Assembly (NCBI RefSeq): GCF_000426065.1
Contig: NZ_AUEQ01000012.1
Span: 272,249-336,248 of the forward strand
From: Mycobacterium sp. URHD0025
GTDB taxonomy: Bacteria > Actinomycetota > Actinomycetes > Mycobacteriales > Mycobacteriaceae
DNA length: 64,000 nucleotides
Direction: 5' to 3'
In this document: positions 42,679 to 50,895 of the stretch, piece after piece
Layout: each line of letters starts with the position of its first letter
Numbering within the stretch: position 1 is the stretch's first letter
Notes under the pieces: model-generated
Told to the model about the DNA's origin: nothing
Database searches by the model: none
What the model saw: the letters and a program-made list of their open reading frames with translations, nothing else
Translations under genes and position numbers: made by a program

Positions 42679-43488
42679 TCACCCGTTGTCCCGCCAGGCG
42701 AGTACCTCCTTGAGAGACGCGAGGTCGTACCCGTTGTCGGCGGTGAGTTCGGTCTGGAACAGTGTGACTCCTGCCTCGCGGAATGCGTCGGCGCTGTCGG
42801 CGTTCTCCCACAGCGTCGAGCGTTCGATATCGGCACCGTTGCGGCCGAACGTCGCTGCCAGCTCATCGACGCGATCGCTGGATCGGCGGAAGGCGTCGAG
42901 GTCCTGGAATGCATGCCAGATGTCTGCGTGCCGGGCGATGGCGGGCAGTGAGCGCTTGGGTCCCGTGCCGCCGATGAGGATCGGTAGCTTGCGCACGGGC
43001 GGCGGAATCAGTGCAGCGAGCCGGTTTTCGATGCGGATCAGGCTCTCGTCGAACAGATCGAAGCGGGAGCCGAAGGTGCCGAAGTCGTAACCGTAGGTGG
43101 TGTAGTCCTTTTCGTACCAGCCCGCGCCGAGGCCGAGGATGAGCCGGCCGCCGCTGATGTGGTCGACGGTGCGTGCCATGTCGGCGAGCAGGTCCGCGTT
43201 GCGGTAGCCGACGCCGGTGACGAGGAGCCCGATCTCGGCGTGTGAGGTGATCTCGCCCCACGACGCGAGCGCGGTCCACCCCTCGAAGTTGGCGACGTCG
43301 GGCTGCTCGTCAGTCAGGATGGGCTTGCCGTCGACGATGGCCTCCATCGCCGGGCGGTGGAAGTGGTCGTAGCCGAAAATCACGTCGACGCCGAGGTCGT
43401 CAGCGGCCAGGACGGCGTCGCGCCATGTGTGGTAATCGGGTGTGCCGCCGGGCTGGATCTGTACGGCGACGCGGACGGGACGAGTCAT
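42679..43488 (-). CDS. LLM-class F420-dependent oxidoreductase
   Basis: 269 residues from ATG 43488 with CAGGAG upstream. The bacterial luciferase-like fold is shown by VAVQIQPGGTPDYHTWRDAV, the cofactor-binding FGYDHF region, VTGVGYRNADLLADMARTVD, HISGGRLILGLGAGWYEKDY and the closing GVTLFQTELTADNGYDLASL. The family uses F420 or FMN to oxidise alcohols, hydrides or xenobiotics. Mycobacteria hold many paralogues and the substrate cannot be told from sequence. Alone on its strand between a small membrane protein and a GMC oxidoreductase. Confidence 0.87.
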   Translation of the reverse strand: MTRPVRVAVQIQPGGTPDYHTWRDAVLAADDLGVDVIFGYDHFHRPAMEAIVDGKPILTDEQPDVANFEGWTALASWGEITSHAEIGLLVTGVGYRNADLLADMARTVDHISGGRLILGLGAGWYEKDYTTYGYDFGTFGSRFDLFDESLIRIENRLAALIPPPVRKLPILIGGTGPKRSLPAIARHADIWHAFQDLDAFRRSSDRVDELAATFGRNGADIERSTLWENADSADAFREAGVTLFQTELTADNGYDLASLKEVLAWRDNG

Positions 43489-43589
43489 GGAATGCTCCTG
43501 AGTCGGGGAGAGGGCGACTCTTGAGCCAAGTTCACCGGGCACGGTGTTTATTCCGGATCGACACGTCGATGTCGGTAAAGCGCTGCCGC

Positions 43590-45275
43590 TTATCCCAGGA
43601 TCGCCCGCGCCGCGCGCTCTGCGATCAGCATGACCGGCGCGTTGGTGTTCCCGGAAGTGATGGTCGGCATCGCCGACGCATCAACCACGCGCAGGCCGGC
43701 GACGCGGTAGACGCGACAGTCGGTGTCGAGCACCGTGGCGGGCGACCGCGGCAGACCTTGTGCGTCAAAGGCTCCCATCGCGCAGGTGCCCACCGGATGA
43801 AAGATGGTGGTACCGAGTTCACACGCTGCCTGCTGCAGGTCTTCGTCGCTCACCAGTTGCGGGCCGGGAAGCAGTTCTTCCGGGTGGTAGCGGGCCAGGG
43901 GCTGCGCCGCCATGATCTGCCGGGTCATCCGGAGACCCTTCACGGCAGCGTGACGATCGGCGTCAGTGGACAGGTAGTTGCAGGCGATTTTCGGATTGGT
44001 CAGCGGGTCGGCACTGGCTATCCGAACATGCCCTCGGGAGCTGGGTCGCAAATTGCAGACCGAGGGAGTGATCGCTCCGAAAGGATGAAGCGGTTCGCCG
44101 AACTTGGGCAACGACAAGGGCTGCACATGCCACTCCAAATCGGGACTGGCCAACGCGGGATCACTTTTGGCGAAAGCGCCCAGCGTGGAGGGTGGCATGG
44201 TCATCGGCCCTGAGCGCAGCAACAGGTACTGAAGTCCCATTCCTGCACGGGTGACCCAATTCCGGTACAGCGTGTTGACGGTTCGGGCGCCCCGCACCCG
44301 GTAGATCGTTCGCAGCTGCAGGTGGTCCTGGAGGTTTTCACCCACTCCCGGCAGATCGACGGCCACCGGCACCTGATGCTGGGTGAGCAGCCCGGCCGGG
44401 CCCAGACCCGAGGCCTGCATGAGCTGCGGCGAACCGATCGCTCCGGCGCTCAGGATCACCTCCCGGCGGGCCTGGACGTCGATGATCTGGCCGTCTCTGA
44501 GCAGCCGCACACCGGTGGCGCGACGCTGAGCAGTGGTCCAGGCGCCGCGACGCTGATCGTCGTGGACCTGGTCATCCATCAGAAGCTGCATGGCCTGGGT
44601 GTGGGTGTAGACGGTGAGATTTGGTCGGTGGGCGACGGGATGCAGGAAAGCATCGGCCATCGACCAGCGACGGCCGCGCCGTTGGTTGACGTGAAAGTAC
44701 GCGCTGCCGGAGTTGTCTCCCCGGTTGAACTCCTCGATCGGGGCGATGCCCACCTGTGCAGCGGCGGCCTGCCACGCGTCCAAGATCTTCCAGCGCACCC
44801 GCGGCCGTTCGACAGCGATCTCGCCACCGGCGCCGTGCCAGGCGTCGGCGCCGCCGAAGTAATCTTCCAATTTCTTGTAGATCGACAGCGTCTCGCCGGG
44901 ACCGTCCCAACGCCAGCGGTCGTCACCGGTGGCCCGAGCCCACAAGTCGTAATCGCTGGCTTGGCCGCGCATATGGATCATGGCGTTGATCGACGAGGAG
45001 CCGCCGATCACCCGGCCGCGCGCGTAGTGAATGCTGCGGCCGGCCAGACCCGTGTCGGCATCGGTCGTGAAGCACCAGTCGGTGCGGGGATTGGCGATGG
45101 TGTACAGGTAGCCCACCGGGATCTTGATCCAGAACCAGTCGTCGTTGCCGCCGGCCTCGACCAAGAGCACGCGGTGATCAGGATTGGCGCTGAGCCGGTT
45201 GGCGAGCAGGCAGCCCGCGCTGCCTGCTCCCACGATGACGAAATCGAACTCGGCGACAGGGCTCATTTCCGGCAT
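43590..45275 (-). CDS. GMC-family FAD oxidoreductase (choline-dehydrogenase-like)
   Basis: 561 residues. FAD-binding motif FVIVGAGSAGCLLANRLSAN near the N-terminus; GMC signature RVIGGSSSINAMIHMRGQAS around residue 85; substrate-domain motif LSAGAIGSPQLMQASGLGPA around 275; C-terminal active-site His in HPVGTCAMGAFD; closing SGNTNAPVMLIAERAARAI. These dehydrogenases oxidise alcohols such as choline, glucose or long-chain alcohols and pass electrons to a dye or quinone. Substrate unknown. ATG 45275 or 45266 both fit. Separate from its neighbours by 100 nt or more. Confidence 0.93.
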   Translation of the reverse strand: MPEMSPVAEFDFVIVGAGSAGCLLANRLSANPDHRVLLVEAGGNDDWFWIKIPVGYLYTIANPRTDWCFTTDADTGLAGRSIHYARGRVIGGSSSINAMIHMRGQASDYDLWARATGDDRWRWDGPGETLSIYKKLEDYFGGADAWHGAGGEIAVERPRVRWKILDAWQAAAAQVGIAPIEEFNRGDNSGSAYFHVNQRRGRRWSMADAFLHPVAHRPNLTVYTHTQAMQLLMDDQVHDDQRRGAWTTAQRRATGVRLLRDGQIIDVQARREVILSAGAIGSPQLMQASGLGPAGLLTQHQVPVAVDLPGVGENLQDHLQLRTIYRVRGARTVNTLYRNWVTRAGMGLQYLLLRSGPMTMPPSTLGAFAKSDPALASPDLEWHVQPLSLPKFGEPLHPFGAITPSVCNLRPSSRGHVRIASADPLTNPKIACNYLSTDADRHAAVKGLRMTRQIMAAQPLARYHPEELLPGPQLVSDEDLQQAACELGTTIFHPVGTCAMGAFDAQGLPRSPATVLDTDCRVYRVAGLRVVDASAMPTITSGNTNAPVMLIAERAARAILG

Positions 45276-45535
45276 CGGGGGAGACTAAAGCTTCGCGGCA
45301 TGTGTTGTCGCGAAACTGGACGCGTGATCGACAAGCTCACAACCTGTCGTCCCACTTGGCAATCGTCCTCGATCTCAGCGGCCGGCGACTCGAGTGCAGC
45401 GGCTTCCTTTGACACCGCTGCAACCTATCCGTCGGTCTCGTGTGGCGCCCAGAGAATTACTTTGGTGCTCGCCACAATTCAGAAGAGAATGCGAAATGCG
45501 AGGCGTCGGTCCGCAAATTCGCTCTACTGGAATAG

Positions 45536-45853
45536 TCAACGCTTGCACATCAGATCGACATACGCAGTCGTATATCGCACAAGATTGTTCACCCTACCGG
45601 TTGGGCCGCGCTGCACCCACGAATGCTTGACGTCAGTGCCCTGGCGCACAGCTGTGACCGTGCACTGATCCATGGGCGCGTTACCGACCTTGTTGAGGAT
45701 CACCCGGAAGCCCTGGGCCTCAAGCTCGCTGATTGTCGCCTGCGCTGACGTTTGACCGGTCGGCGCTGCAGACGCCGGCACGGATACGCCCAATCCCAAT
45801 ACCGCCGCAGCTGAGGCAACGGCAAGGCTCCTTATGGTCCGGCCGCCCGACAT
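45536..45853 (-). CDS. Small secreted protein of mycobacterial type
   Basis: 105 residues. The signal peptide is SLAVASAAAVLGLGVSVPASA-A. The mature part, TISELEAQGFRVILNKVGNA, then MDQCTVTAVRQG and LVRYTTAYVDLMCKR, with two Cys, is seen in a widespread family of about 100-residue exported mycobacterial proteins of unknown function. The 45854-46028 region upstream contains TATGC/GCATA and CTATGC/GCATAG inverted repeats that could be regulatory. The 45276-45535 region on the other side has no gene I can support. Confidence 0.75.
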   Translation of the reverse strand: MSGGRTIRSLAVASAAAVLGLGVSVPASAAPTGQTSAQATISELEAQGFRVILNKVGNAPMDQCTVTAVRQGTDVKHSWVQRGPTGRVNNLVRYTTAYVDLMCKR

Positions 45854-46028
45854 TTAAGCTCCTTTTCCGCTTTTCGATCAATGCACGCGCGATTTCCCAC
45901 GCGCGGATTTGTATCGAGTTTAGTCGTGTGTGAAAATTCGGCCAGGAACTCATATGCGACGCATAACTATGCTCATAGGAAACGCATAGCCGATTCGTGT
46001 CAATTTCATACGGAAGCTCACTGGTAAG

Positions 46029-47186
46029 TCACAGCGCGTCGTACACCGCGGCGATGAGCCGATAGGCACGGCGATCGCCGGCCAGCCAGTCGCGGCGCAG
46101 ATTGGGTACGAAGGCGAAGGCGACCTTGTGTTCGAGATCTGCCAGTCCCACCGAGCCACCGGCCCCCGGGTGACCGAAAACAGTCCGTTGGACAGGTTCA
46201 GGCACCACGAAATTCTGCGACGGCAGCATGTAGCCGAGGCCGAATGCGCTTTCCAGGCGGAGCACCCGGTCGCGGCCGCGGACGCGTTCCGTGATCGCTT
46301 CCAGCAGAAGACCGGGGGAGAGCAGGCTTCCGCCGATCAAGTCGCCATAGAACTTCGCCAGATCGCGAGCGGTGGTGACCAGGCCAGCCGCGGGCCAACC
46401 GGCCGCCAATACTTCTGGATCATTATAGGACGCAACGGGATTCGATGATGCCCGGATGAACAGCGATTCTGGATCGGCGATGGCGGCCACCATCTCGGCG
46501 ACTATATCGTCCGGTATCGGCGGCGCGTTCTCCGCGCTCCAGACACGCTGCTCGGGCGGAGGCGAACTCATCCGGGCAGCCTCTCGCACCGCCGTGCCGG
46601 AAACGCCGATGTGCAGCCGATCGCCCAAGTGGCGCAAGGTGAACTCGCCGACTGTCATACCGGTGTGGCGGCGCACGAATTCGCCGACCAGCCATCCGAA
46701 AGTCAAAGCGTGATAACCATGTTCCGTGCCCGGCCGCCAGAGCGGGCATTGGCCTGCCAACAGGTCGGCCATCGCCGCGGGATCCGAGGCTTGGGCCACT
46801 GAAACCGGGCTCTCCAAGACGGGTAATCCGGCGCGGTGGGCCATCAGGTCGCTCAGTGTGGACTCGTGCTTGTCGTGCTGCGCGAATTCCGGCCACCAGG
46901 TGCTCACCGGTTCGTCGACACCATGGCCCCGTTGTTGGGCGGCCATTAGGGCAGCGGTCGTTGTCACACCCTTGGTGCAGGAAAAGGTCGGGCACGCGGT
47001 GTCGCGCGTCCAAGGACGCGCGGTCCGTCTGTCGGCGATGCCTCCCCAGAGATCCACCACCGCACGACCGTCGACGAAGACCGCCACCGCGGCGCCCAGA
47101 TCGTCGCCGTCGGCCAAACCTGCTTCAAAGACAGCTTTCACATCCGCAAACGCGGGGTCAGCGTGTCCCGACGCTGAACTGGACAT
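46029..47186 (-). CDS. Beta-lactamase-fold esterase/lipase (EstB/LipE-like)
   Basis: About 385 residues from ATG 47186. Class C beta-lactamase-like fold: nucleophile motif FSCTKGVTTTAA (SxxK) near residue 75, the Tyr motif HGYHALTFGWLVGEF near 160, and the HPGAGG motif near the end (in place of KTG). Such proteins act as esterases or lipases rather than lactamases in mycobacteria. No signal peptide. A KstR-type palindrome lies 10 bases upstream of the start, so the gene is probably induced with cholesterol catabolism. The ester substrate may be a steroid or lipid ester, which is inference. Confidence 0.85.
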   Translation of the reverse strand: MSSSASGHADPAFADVKAVFEAGLADGDDLGAAVAVFVDGRAVVDLWGGIADRRTARPWTRDTACPTFSCTKGVTTTAALMAAQQRGHGVDEPVSTWWPEFAQHDKHESTLSDLMAHRAGLPVLESPVSVAQASDPAAMADLLAGQCPLWRPGTEHGYHALTFGWLVGEFVRRHTGMTVGEFTLRHLGDRLHIGVSGTAVREAARMSSPPPEQRVWSAENAPPIPDDIVAEMVAAIADPESLFIRASSNPVASYNDPEVLAAGWPAAGLVTTARDLAKFYGDLIGGSLLSPGLLLEAITERVRGRDRVLRLESAFGLGYMLPSQNFVVPEPVQRTVFGHPGAGGSVGLADLEHKVAFAFVPNLRRDWLAGDRRAYRLIAAVYDAL

Positions 47187-47195
47187 ACACGGAAT

Positions 47196-47209
47196 TAGAA
47201 CACGTTCTA
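47196..47209. promoter_or_regulatory. KstR-type operator TAGAAC-AC-GTTCTA
   Basis: A perfect 14-bp palindrome matching the mycobacterial KstR motif TNNAACNNGTTNNA at every defined position. It ends 10 bases upstream of ATG 47186. KstR represses cholesterol-catabolism genes, and the position overlaps the expected promoter. Confidence 0.75.
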
Positions 47210-47365
47210 GTATGGGCGGAGGGCGGATTCCGGATGCTAGCCGCGGATATTGACGCACGACCTCAGGATCAGTGCAAGGGTACTTTTCCGCAGATTCTGT
47301 CGTAGACCGCCTATCTTCCTGGTGGTTGAGCGAACCCGGATTCGCTGCCCACAGATGCGCTGTCG

Positions 47366-47821
47366 TCAACGAGATTCAGAAAGAGTCCTGGAACGGTGAT
47401 CACTGCGCCGCTCATCGACCAGTCGCGGAAATAGGGGTGCTCCGCGCAGCGGGCGGTAGTCAGCGGCTGCAAACGCAGCGGCGGCCGCCGACATCAACGC
47501 CAGGATGAGGGCCGGCTGGCGGCTGGCATGAGCAGGGAAGTCGTAAAACAGCAGCCAGGCCAACGTCATTGTGGTGATTACACCAAGACCATCAGTCGCG
47601 CCGATAATCGAAACATCCGGTCTGTTCAGGCCAATCTGTCCGCCCGTAATTGCGGTGGTCAATGCGCACACGGCGAGGACCACGCAGAGCGGAAAAGTGA
47701 GCTGCCACAACCCCCATGCGGTGCGATCGCTGTCCTGAGCCTGTGCCCACGGCAGGAATAATGCGACGACCATCGAGGCGCCGGCTGCGCCGCAGACCAG
47801 CCGTCGGAGCAATGTAGTCAT
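47366..47821 (-). CDS. Four-helix membrane protein, unknown function
   Basis: 151 residues. Hydrophobic segments near residues 10-28 (CGAAGASMVVALFLPWAQA), 42-60 (LTFPLCVVLAVCALTTAIT), 78-95 (LGVITTMTLAWLLFYDF) and 101-120. A charged C-terminus (LVDERRSDHRSRTLSESR) follows. The pattern suits a small integral membrane protein. No named domain is recognised. It precedes the KstR-box esterase on the same strand (gap 179 nt) and is divergent from the MmyB-type regulator, which might control it. Confidence 0.6.
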   Translation of the reverse strand: MTTLLRRLVCGAAGASMVVALFLPWAQAQDSDRTAWGLWQLTFPLCVVLAVCALTTAITGGQIGLNRPDVSIIGATDGLGVITTMTLAWLLFYDFPAHASRQPALILALMSAAAAAFAAADYRPLRGAPLFPRLVDERRSDHRSRTLSESR

Positions 47822-47928
47822 TTCGTCCTCCTAATGGGTCTACTCGTGATCGTCACGGTCAAAGGTCGTGCTGTCGATTACCTCGAGGTAATGGAGCTGC
47901 GTACCTGAAGCGGCTACAGTCGGTGCGA

Positions 47929-48735
47929 ATGGCGACCACCAGCTCCGCTGCTCAGGTCGGGTCGCTGCTGCGGGAGTGGCGGCAACGGCGTCGGCTGACC
48001 CAGCTAGAGCTTGCACTCGATGCGGGCGTATCGGCCCGCCATCTGAGTTTCGTCGAGACCGGCCGCTCCAAGCCTGGACGAGCGATGCTTCTGCGCCTCG
48101 GAGAGCGGCTCGAAATCCCGTTCCGCGAACGCAACCGGCTACTGGTCGCAGCTGGGCACGCTCCGGCATTCCCCGAGCATCCGTTCGGCGCACCCGAACT
48201 CGCGCCGATCCGCGAAGCGCTGGAGCGGATTCTGAAAAGCCACGAGCCGTATCCGGCGGTCGTCTTCGACCACCACTGGAACCTGGTCGCCGCAAACGCG
48301 GCCATACAACCGCTCATCGCGACCATCGATCCAGCCCTACTGAACCCGCCTGTCAACGTCCTCCGCATCGGCCTGGAATTGATGCCGCAGATCATCAACG
48401 CCCACGACGTCATGGCCTACTTCCGTGATCGCATTCAGCGCCAGCTCGCCGACACCGCCGATGAGCAGCTCGCGCACCTCGTGGAGGCTTTTGACTACCA
48501 CATACGCAACGACGACCGCGATGTGGCAAGCGAATCCAACTTCGAGCAGAATCTCGGTCCGGTTCGAGTCCGGGCGCCTGACGGCGGCGAGTGGTCCTTC
48601 TTCGGCATGTTCGGCACCTTCGACATGCCGTTTGAAGTCACGATTTCCGAACTAGCCATCGAGTTGCTCTTTCCCGCCGATCGCGCGACCGCGGATGCGT
48701 TTGAATCGCTTGCTCGACATCGCGAAGAGAGCTAG
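47929..48735 (+). CDS. HTH regulator with MmyB-like ligand domain
   Basis: About 268 residues from ATG 47929 (in-frame GTG at 47923). N-terminal XRE-type HTH: SLLREWRQRRRLTQLELALD, then SARHLSFVETGRSKPGRAML. The MmyB-like ligand-binding domain follows from about residue 90: LLVAAGHAPAFPEHPFG, then RILKSHEPYPAVVFDHHWNL, then ELAIELLFPADRATADAFE. MmyB-type regulators bind fatty acids in some streptomycetes. It faces the four-helix membrane protein divergently across about 107 nt; their promoters overlap, so regulation of that gene is likely. Confidence 0.88.
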   Translation: MATTSSAAQVGSLLREWRQRRRLTQLELALDAGVSARHLSFVETGRSKPGRAMLLRLGERLEIPFRERNRLLVAAGHAPAFPEHPFGAPELAPIREALERILKSHEPYPAVVFDHHWNLVAANAAIQPLIATIDPALLNPPVNVLRIGLELMPQIINAHDVMAYFRDRIQRQLADTADEQLAHLVEAFDYHIRNDDRDVASESNFEQNLGPVRVRAPDGGEWSFFGMFGTFDMPFEVTISELAIELLFPADRATADAFESLARHREES

Positions 48736-48804
48736 AGGGACCCAGATCGCCTGTTGCGCCGAAACGCTGGTCCATCTGGAGCACCCCCGATGGCCGGCAA
48801 CGGG

Positions 48805-50163
48805 CTACTCGGGGCTGGACCAGGTCATCGGGTAGGGGTGATCGGGGTTTGCTGCGGCGGTGCATCGTTGGACGATGACACTCATGGGCGTGGGTGTGCG
48901 GTCGATGATGCCGTGGTCGAGCGGTAGTGCCGCGACGGTGGTTTCCCAGCCGGGCCAACGTGATTCGCGATAGTAGGTGTCGAGTCCTCCGGACAGTGCC
49001 CAGGTGAGGAACTGTTCGTAGGTGAATCCCAGGGGCTGCCACTGTGCGTTGGCTGGGCTCCAGTGCAGCATCGTCTCGACCTCGATGTTGTTGAAGTGGC
49101 CGAGGTTGATGGCGTAGAGGCCGCCGAGGACGTCTTCGCCGACCAGCCACATGAAACCGCGGGCCAGTCCGCCGATCAGATCGCGGGATTCGTTGTCGTC
49201 GCTGGTGCCGCAGCCGTACAGCCGCAGCCAGCCGTGGTCGACGAGCAGGGTGGCGCAGTGATACACCATGGCACCGATGCCGGTGTCGACGCCGTATTCG
49301 AGATATTCCAAGCGTCGTTTCGCGATCTCCGCGTCGGCAGGGACGACCTGGTGGGCACCGGCTTCGATCAACGGTTGCAGCTGCGGCCACAGGGGATTGT
49401 CGACGTTGAGCAGATCGTCGAGGGCGATGAACCGGTCGATGTCGGGACGGTAGTGGCGACCCTTGGTCCAGTACATGGGATAGCGGGGTGAGGTCGTGGC
49501 GAACAGGCCGCCGGGGCGGGTCAACATCTGCATGACGCGACAGATCTCGGCCATCGGCACCACACCCTTGCGCACCTGCGACTTGTCGCGCCCCTCAACG
49601 GTATACGGGTCGGGCGTGAGGGTGTATCCCTGGTCGACAGCGAGAGCAGCCACGTCGTCCTGCCAGCCCGGCCAGCGCAGATCGGCGTAGAACTTATCCA
49701 TCTGCCCGGTCAACGCGGCATACAACAGGTCGACGTGTTTCCAGTCGCCACAGGGTTCCCAGTCGAGCGCATCTGGCGCCCAGTACCAAAGCAAGTGGTG
49801 CTCACCGGGAAACGCGCCCCAGTTGATTGCGAACACTCCGCCGAGGACGTCGATGCCGCACAAGCCCGCGCCGCCGATGCCCTCGATGCCGCTGATGAGA
49901 TCGGCCAAGGCCGGCATGTCAGCGGTGCCCCCGCCGAAGAGTTTCAGCCAGCCGTGATCGGCGAGGATCCCACCGCAGTTCAAGGTGACAGCACCTTGTG
50001 TGGACAGTGTGGTCATCTGCAAGTTGAGTAGTTGGGCCTGGCCCTCGGTGGCGGTGATGGGCAGGACACGGTTGGTTCCTTGCTGAGCCCACTGCTCGAT
50101 CTGAGCCCACACGGTCGACTCGGCAAGGTCCAATTCGTCGAGCCCACGCCGTTGCTCGGCCAC
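48805..50163 (-). CDS. Tandem DUF2625 protein
   Basis: 452 residues with two copies of DUF2625. The first is at about 10-200: GGILADHGWLKLFGGGTADM, then DVLGGVFAINWGAFPGEHHL, then WYWAPDALDWEPCGDWKHVD, then FYADLRWPGWQDDVAALAVD. The second is at about 245-440: LVDHGWLRLYGCGTSDDNES, then EDVLGGLYAINLGHFNN, then LHWSPANAQWQPLGFTYEQF, then YYRESRWPGWETTVAALPLD. Family members are usually single-domain. The two halves have diverged but retain the Gly, Trp and Asp pattern. Function unknown; no signal peptide. The stretch 50164-50589 upstream holds no gene. Confidence 0.85.
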   Translation of the reverse strand: MAEQRRGLDELDLAESTVWAQIEQWAQQGTNRVLPITATEGQAQLLNLQMTTLSTQGAVTLNCGGILADHGWLKLFGGGTADMPALADLISGIEGIGGAGLCGIDVLGGVFAINWGAFPGEHHLLWYWAPDALDWEPCGDWKHVDLLYAALTGQMDKFYADLRWPGWQDDVAALAVDQGYTLTPDPYTVEGRDKSQVRKGVVPMAEICRVMQMLTRPGGLFATTSPRYPMYWTKGRHYRPDIDRFIALDDLLNVDNPLWPQLQPLIEAGAHQVVPADAEIAKRRLEYLEYGVDTGIGAMVYHCATLLVDHGWLRLYGCGTSDDNESRDLIGGLARGFMWLVGEDVLGGLYAINLGHFNNIEVETMLHWSPANAQWQPLGFTYEQFLTWALSGGLDTYYRESRWPGWETTVAALPLDHGIIDRTPTPMSVIVQRCTAAANPDHPYPMTWSSPE

Positions 50164-50589
50164 CTATGGCTCCTTCTGCCGAGTCGATGTGCTGCGGGCT
50201 TGCGCCCGGCACGCATCGGTCAAGTTACCCCGACAGCGGACAGTTAACACTATACAGTTGCGGCAACAAACTGTTCCCGGCACTTCTGCCAGGTGGATGA
50301 CGGGGTGAGCGGAAGTGCTGACCAGGCAGGAGAACGGTGAAATGTCCTTGTATACCGGACTAATGCGCAGCGTTCAATGGCAACGTACTGCGCTGCGCGC
50401 CGCGGTCCAGCGCTTGACGCTCGCAGGCGTGTGTGATGGCTCGACGTTGCCCAGCAAATATTCTGGTCGCTGTGCGCGATCGACGTCGGGGTTGTGGGTT
50501 ACTGCGTGGTCGGGGGCAAGTACGCCGACGGGGGCAGATGTCACCGCATGCCTGCGAGGGCCGCCCGTCAGGGGTGCTGATACATGGCT
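50164..50589. other. Intergenic region, no supported gene
   Basis: Between the DUF2625 gene and the Zur-like box of the cobalamin operon. Short frames exist on both strands, but none has a protein-like composition, a ribosome site or a recognised family. It contains the promoter of the DUF2625 gene and the upstream part of the operon promoter. Confidence 0.5.
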
Positions 50590-50610
50590 TAATGAAAATG
50601 ATTATCATTA
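50590..50610 (+). promoter_or_regulatory. Zur/Fur-family operator upstream of the cobalamin riboswitch
   Basis: TAATGA (50590-50595) and TCATTA (50605-50610) flank AAATGATTA, giving a 21-bp near-perfect palindrome with one mismatched pair. An inner AATGAT-T-ATCATT is also perfect. The AT-rich TGAAAATNATT pattern matches the mycobacterial Zur box type, not the IdeR box. TATCAT (50603-50608) could be the -10 of the operon promoter, so binding would block initiation. Assignment to Zur rather than another Fur protein is inference. Confidence 0.65.
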
Positions 50611-50631
50611 GGTCGATGACGACATCGCTAC

Positions 50632-50812
50632 TTGCGCTGGTATGGTCCGGTCGAGCCAGTCGAACCCAACCTGATTGGGTCAGGGAATCCGGCGAGAACC
50701 CGGAACTGACGCGCAGCGGTATGGAGGACGGGCGGAGCAGCGGCCACTGGCCCCCTCGCGGGGCTGGGAAGGCGTTCCGTCCGGATGATCCCGAGTCCGA
50801 AGACCTGCTGGC
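50632..50812 (+). ncRNA. Cobalamin (AdoCbl/MeCbl) riboswitch
   Basis: The core is unmistakable. GGGAATCCGGCGAGAACCCGG begins the conserved segment at 50683, ACTGACGCGCAGCGG follows, then GCCACTGG (50743-50750), GGGAAGGCG and the 3' B12 box GATGATCCCGAGTCCGAAGACCTGC up to about 50808. ACCCAA/TTGGGT forms a local stem near 50664-50680. The riboswitch senses B12 and shuts off downstream genes when it is plentiful. The operon it precedes encodes a B12-type ABC importer. The 5' boundary is approximate. Confidence 0.9.
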
Positions 50813-50834
50813 TTGGGCCTTGACGCCGAGCCGT

Positions 50835-50869
50835 GGCGCGAGGTCCGCCCATCGGATGGACCTCGCGCC
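50835..50869 (+). terminator. Expression-platform hairpin of the cobalamin riboswitch
   Basis: GGCGCGAGGTCC (50835-50846) pairs perfectly with GGACCTCGCGCC (50858-50869) around an 11-base loop. It lies 20-60 nt after the B12 box and just before the start of the substrate-binding gene. It may end transcription or mask the ribosome site; there is no clear T run. Confidence 0.55.
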
Positions 50870-50895
50870 TGGGTCCCGGATCGGAAGGCACCGCC

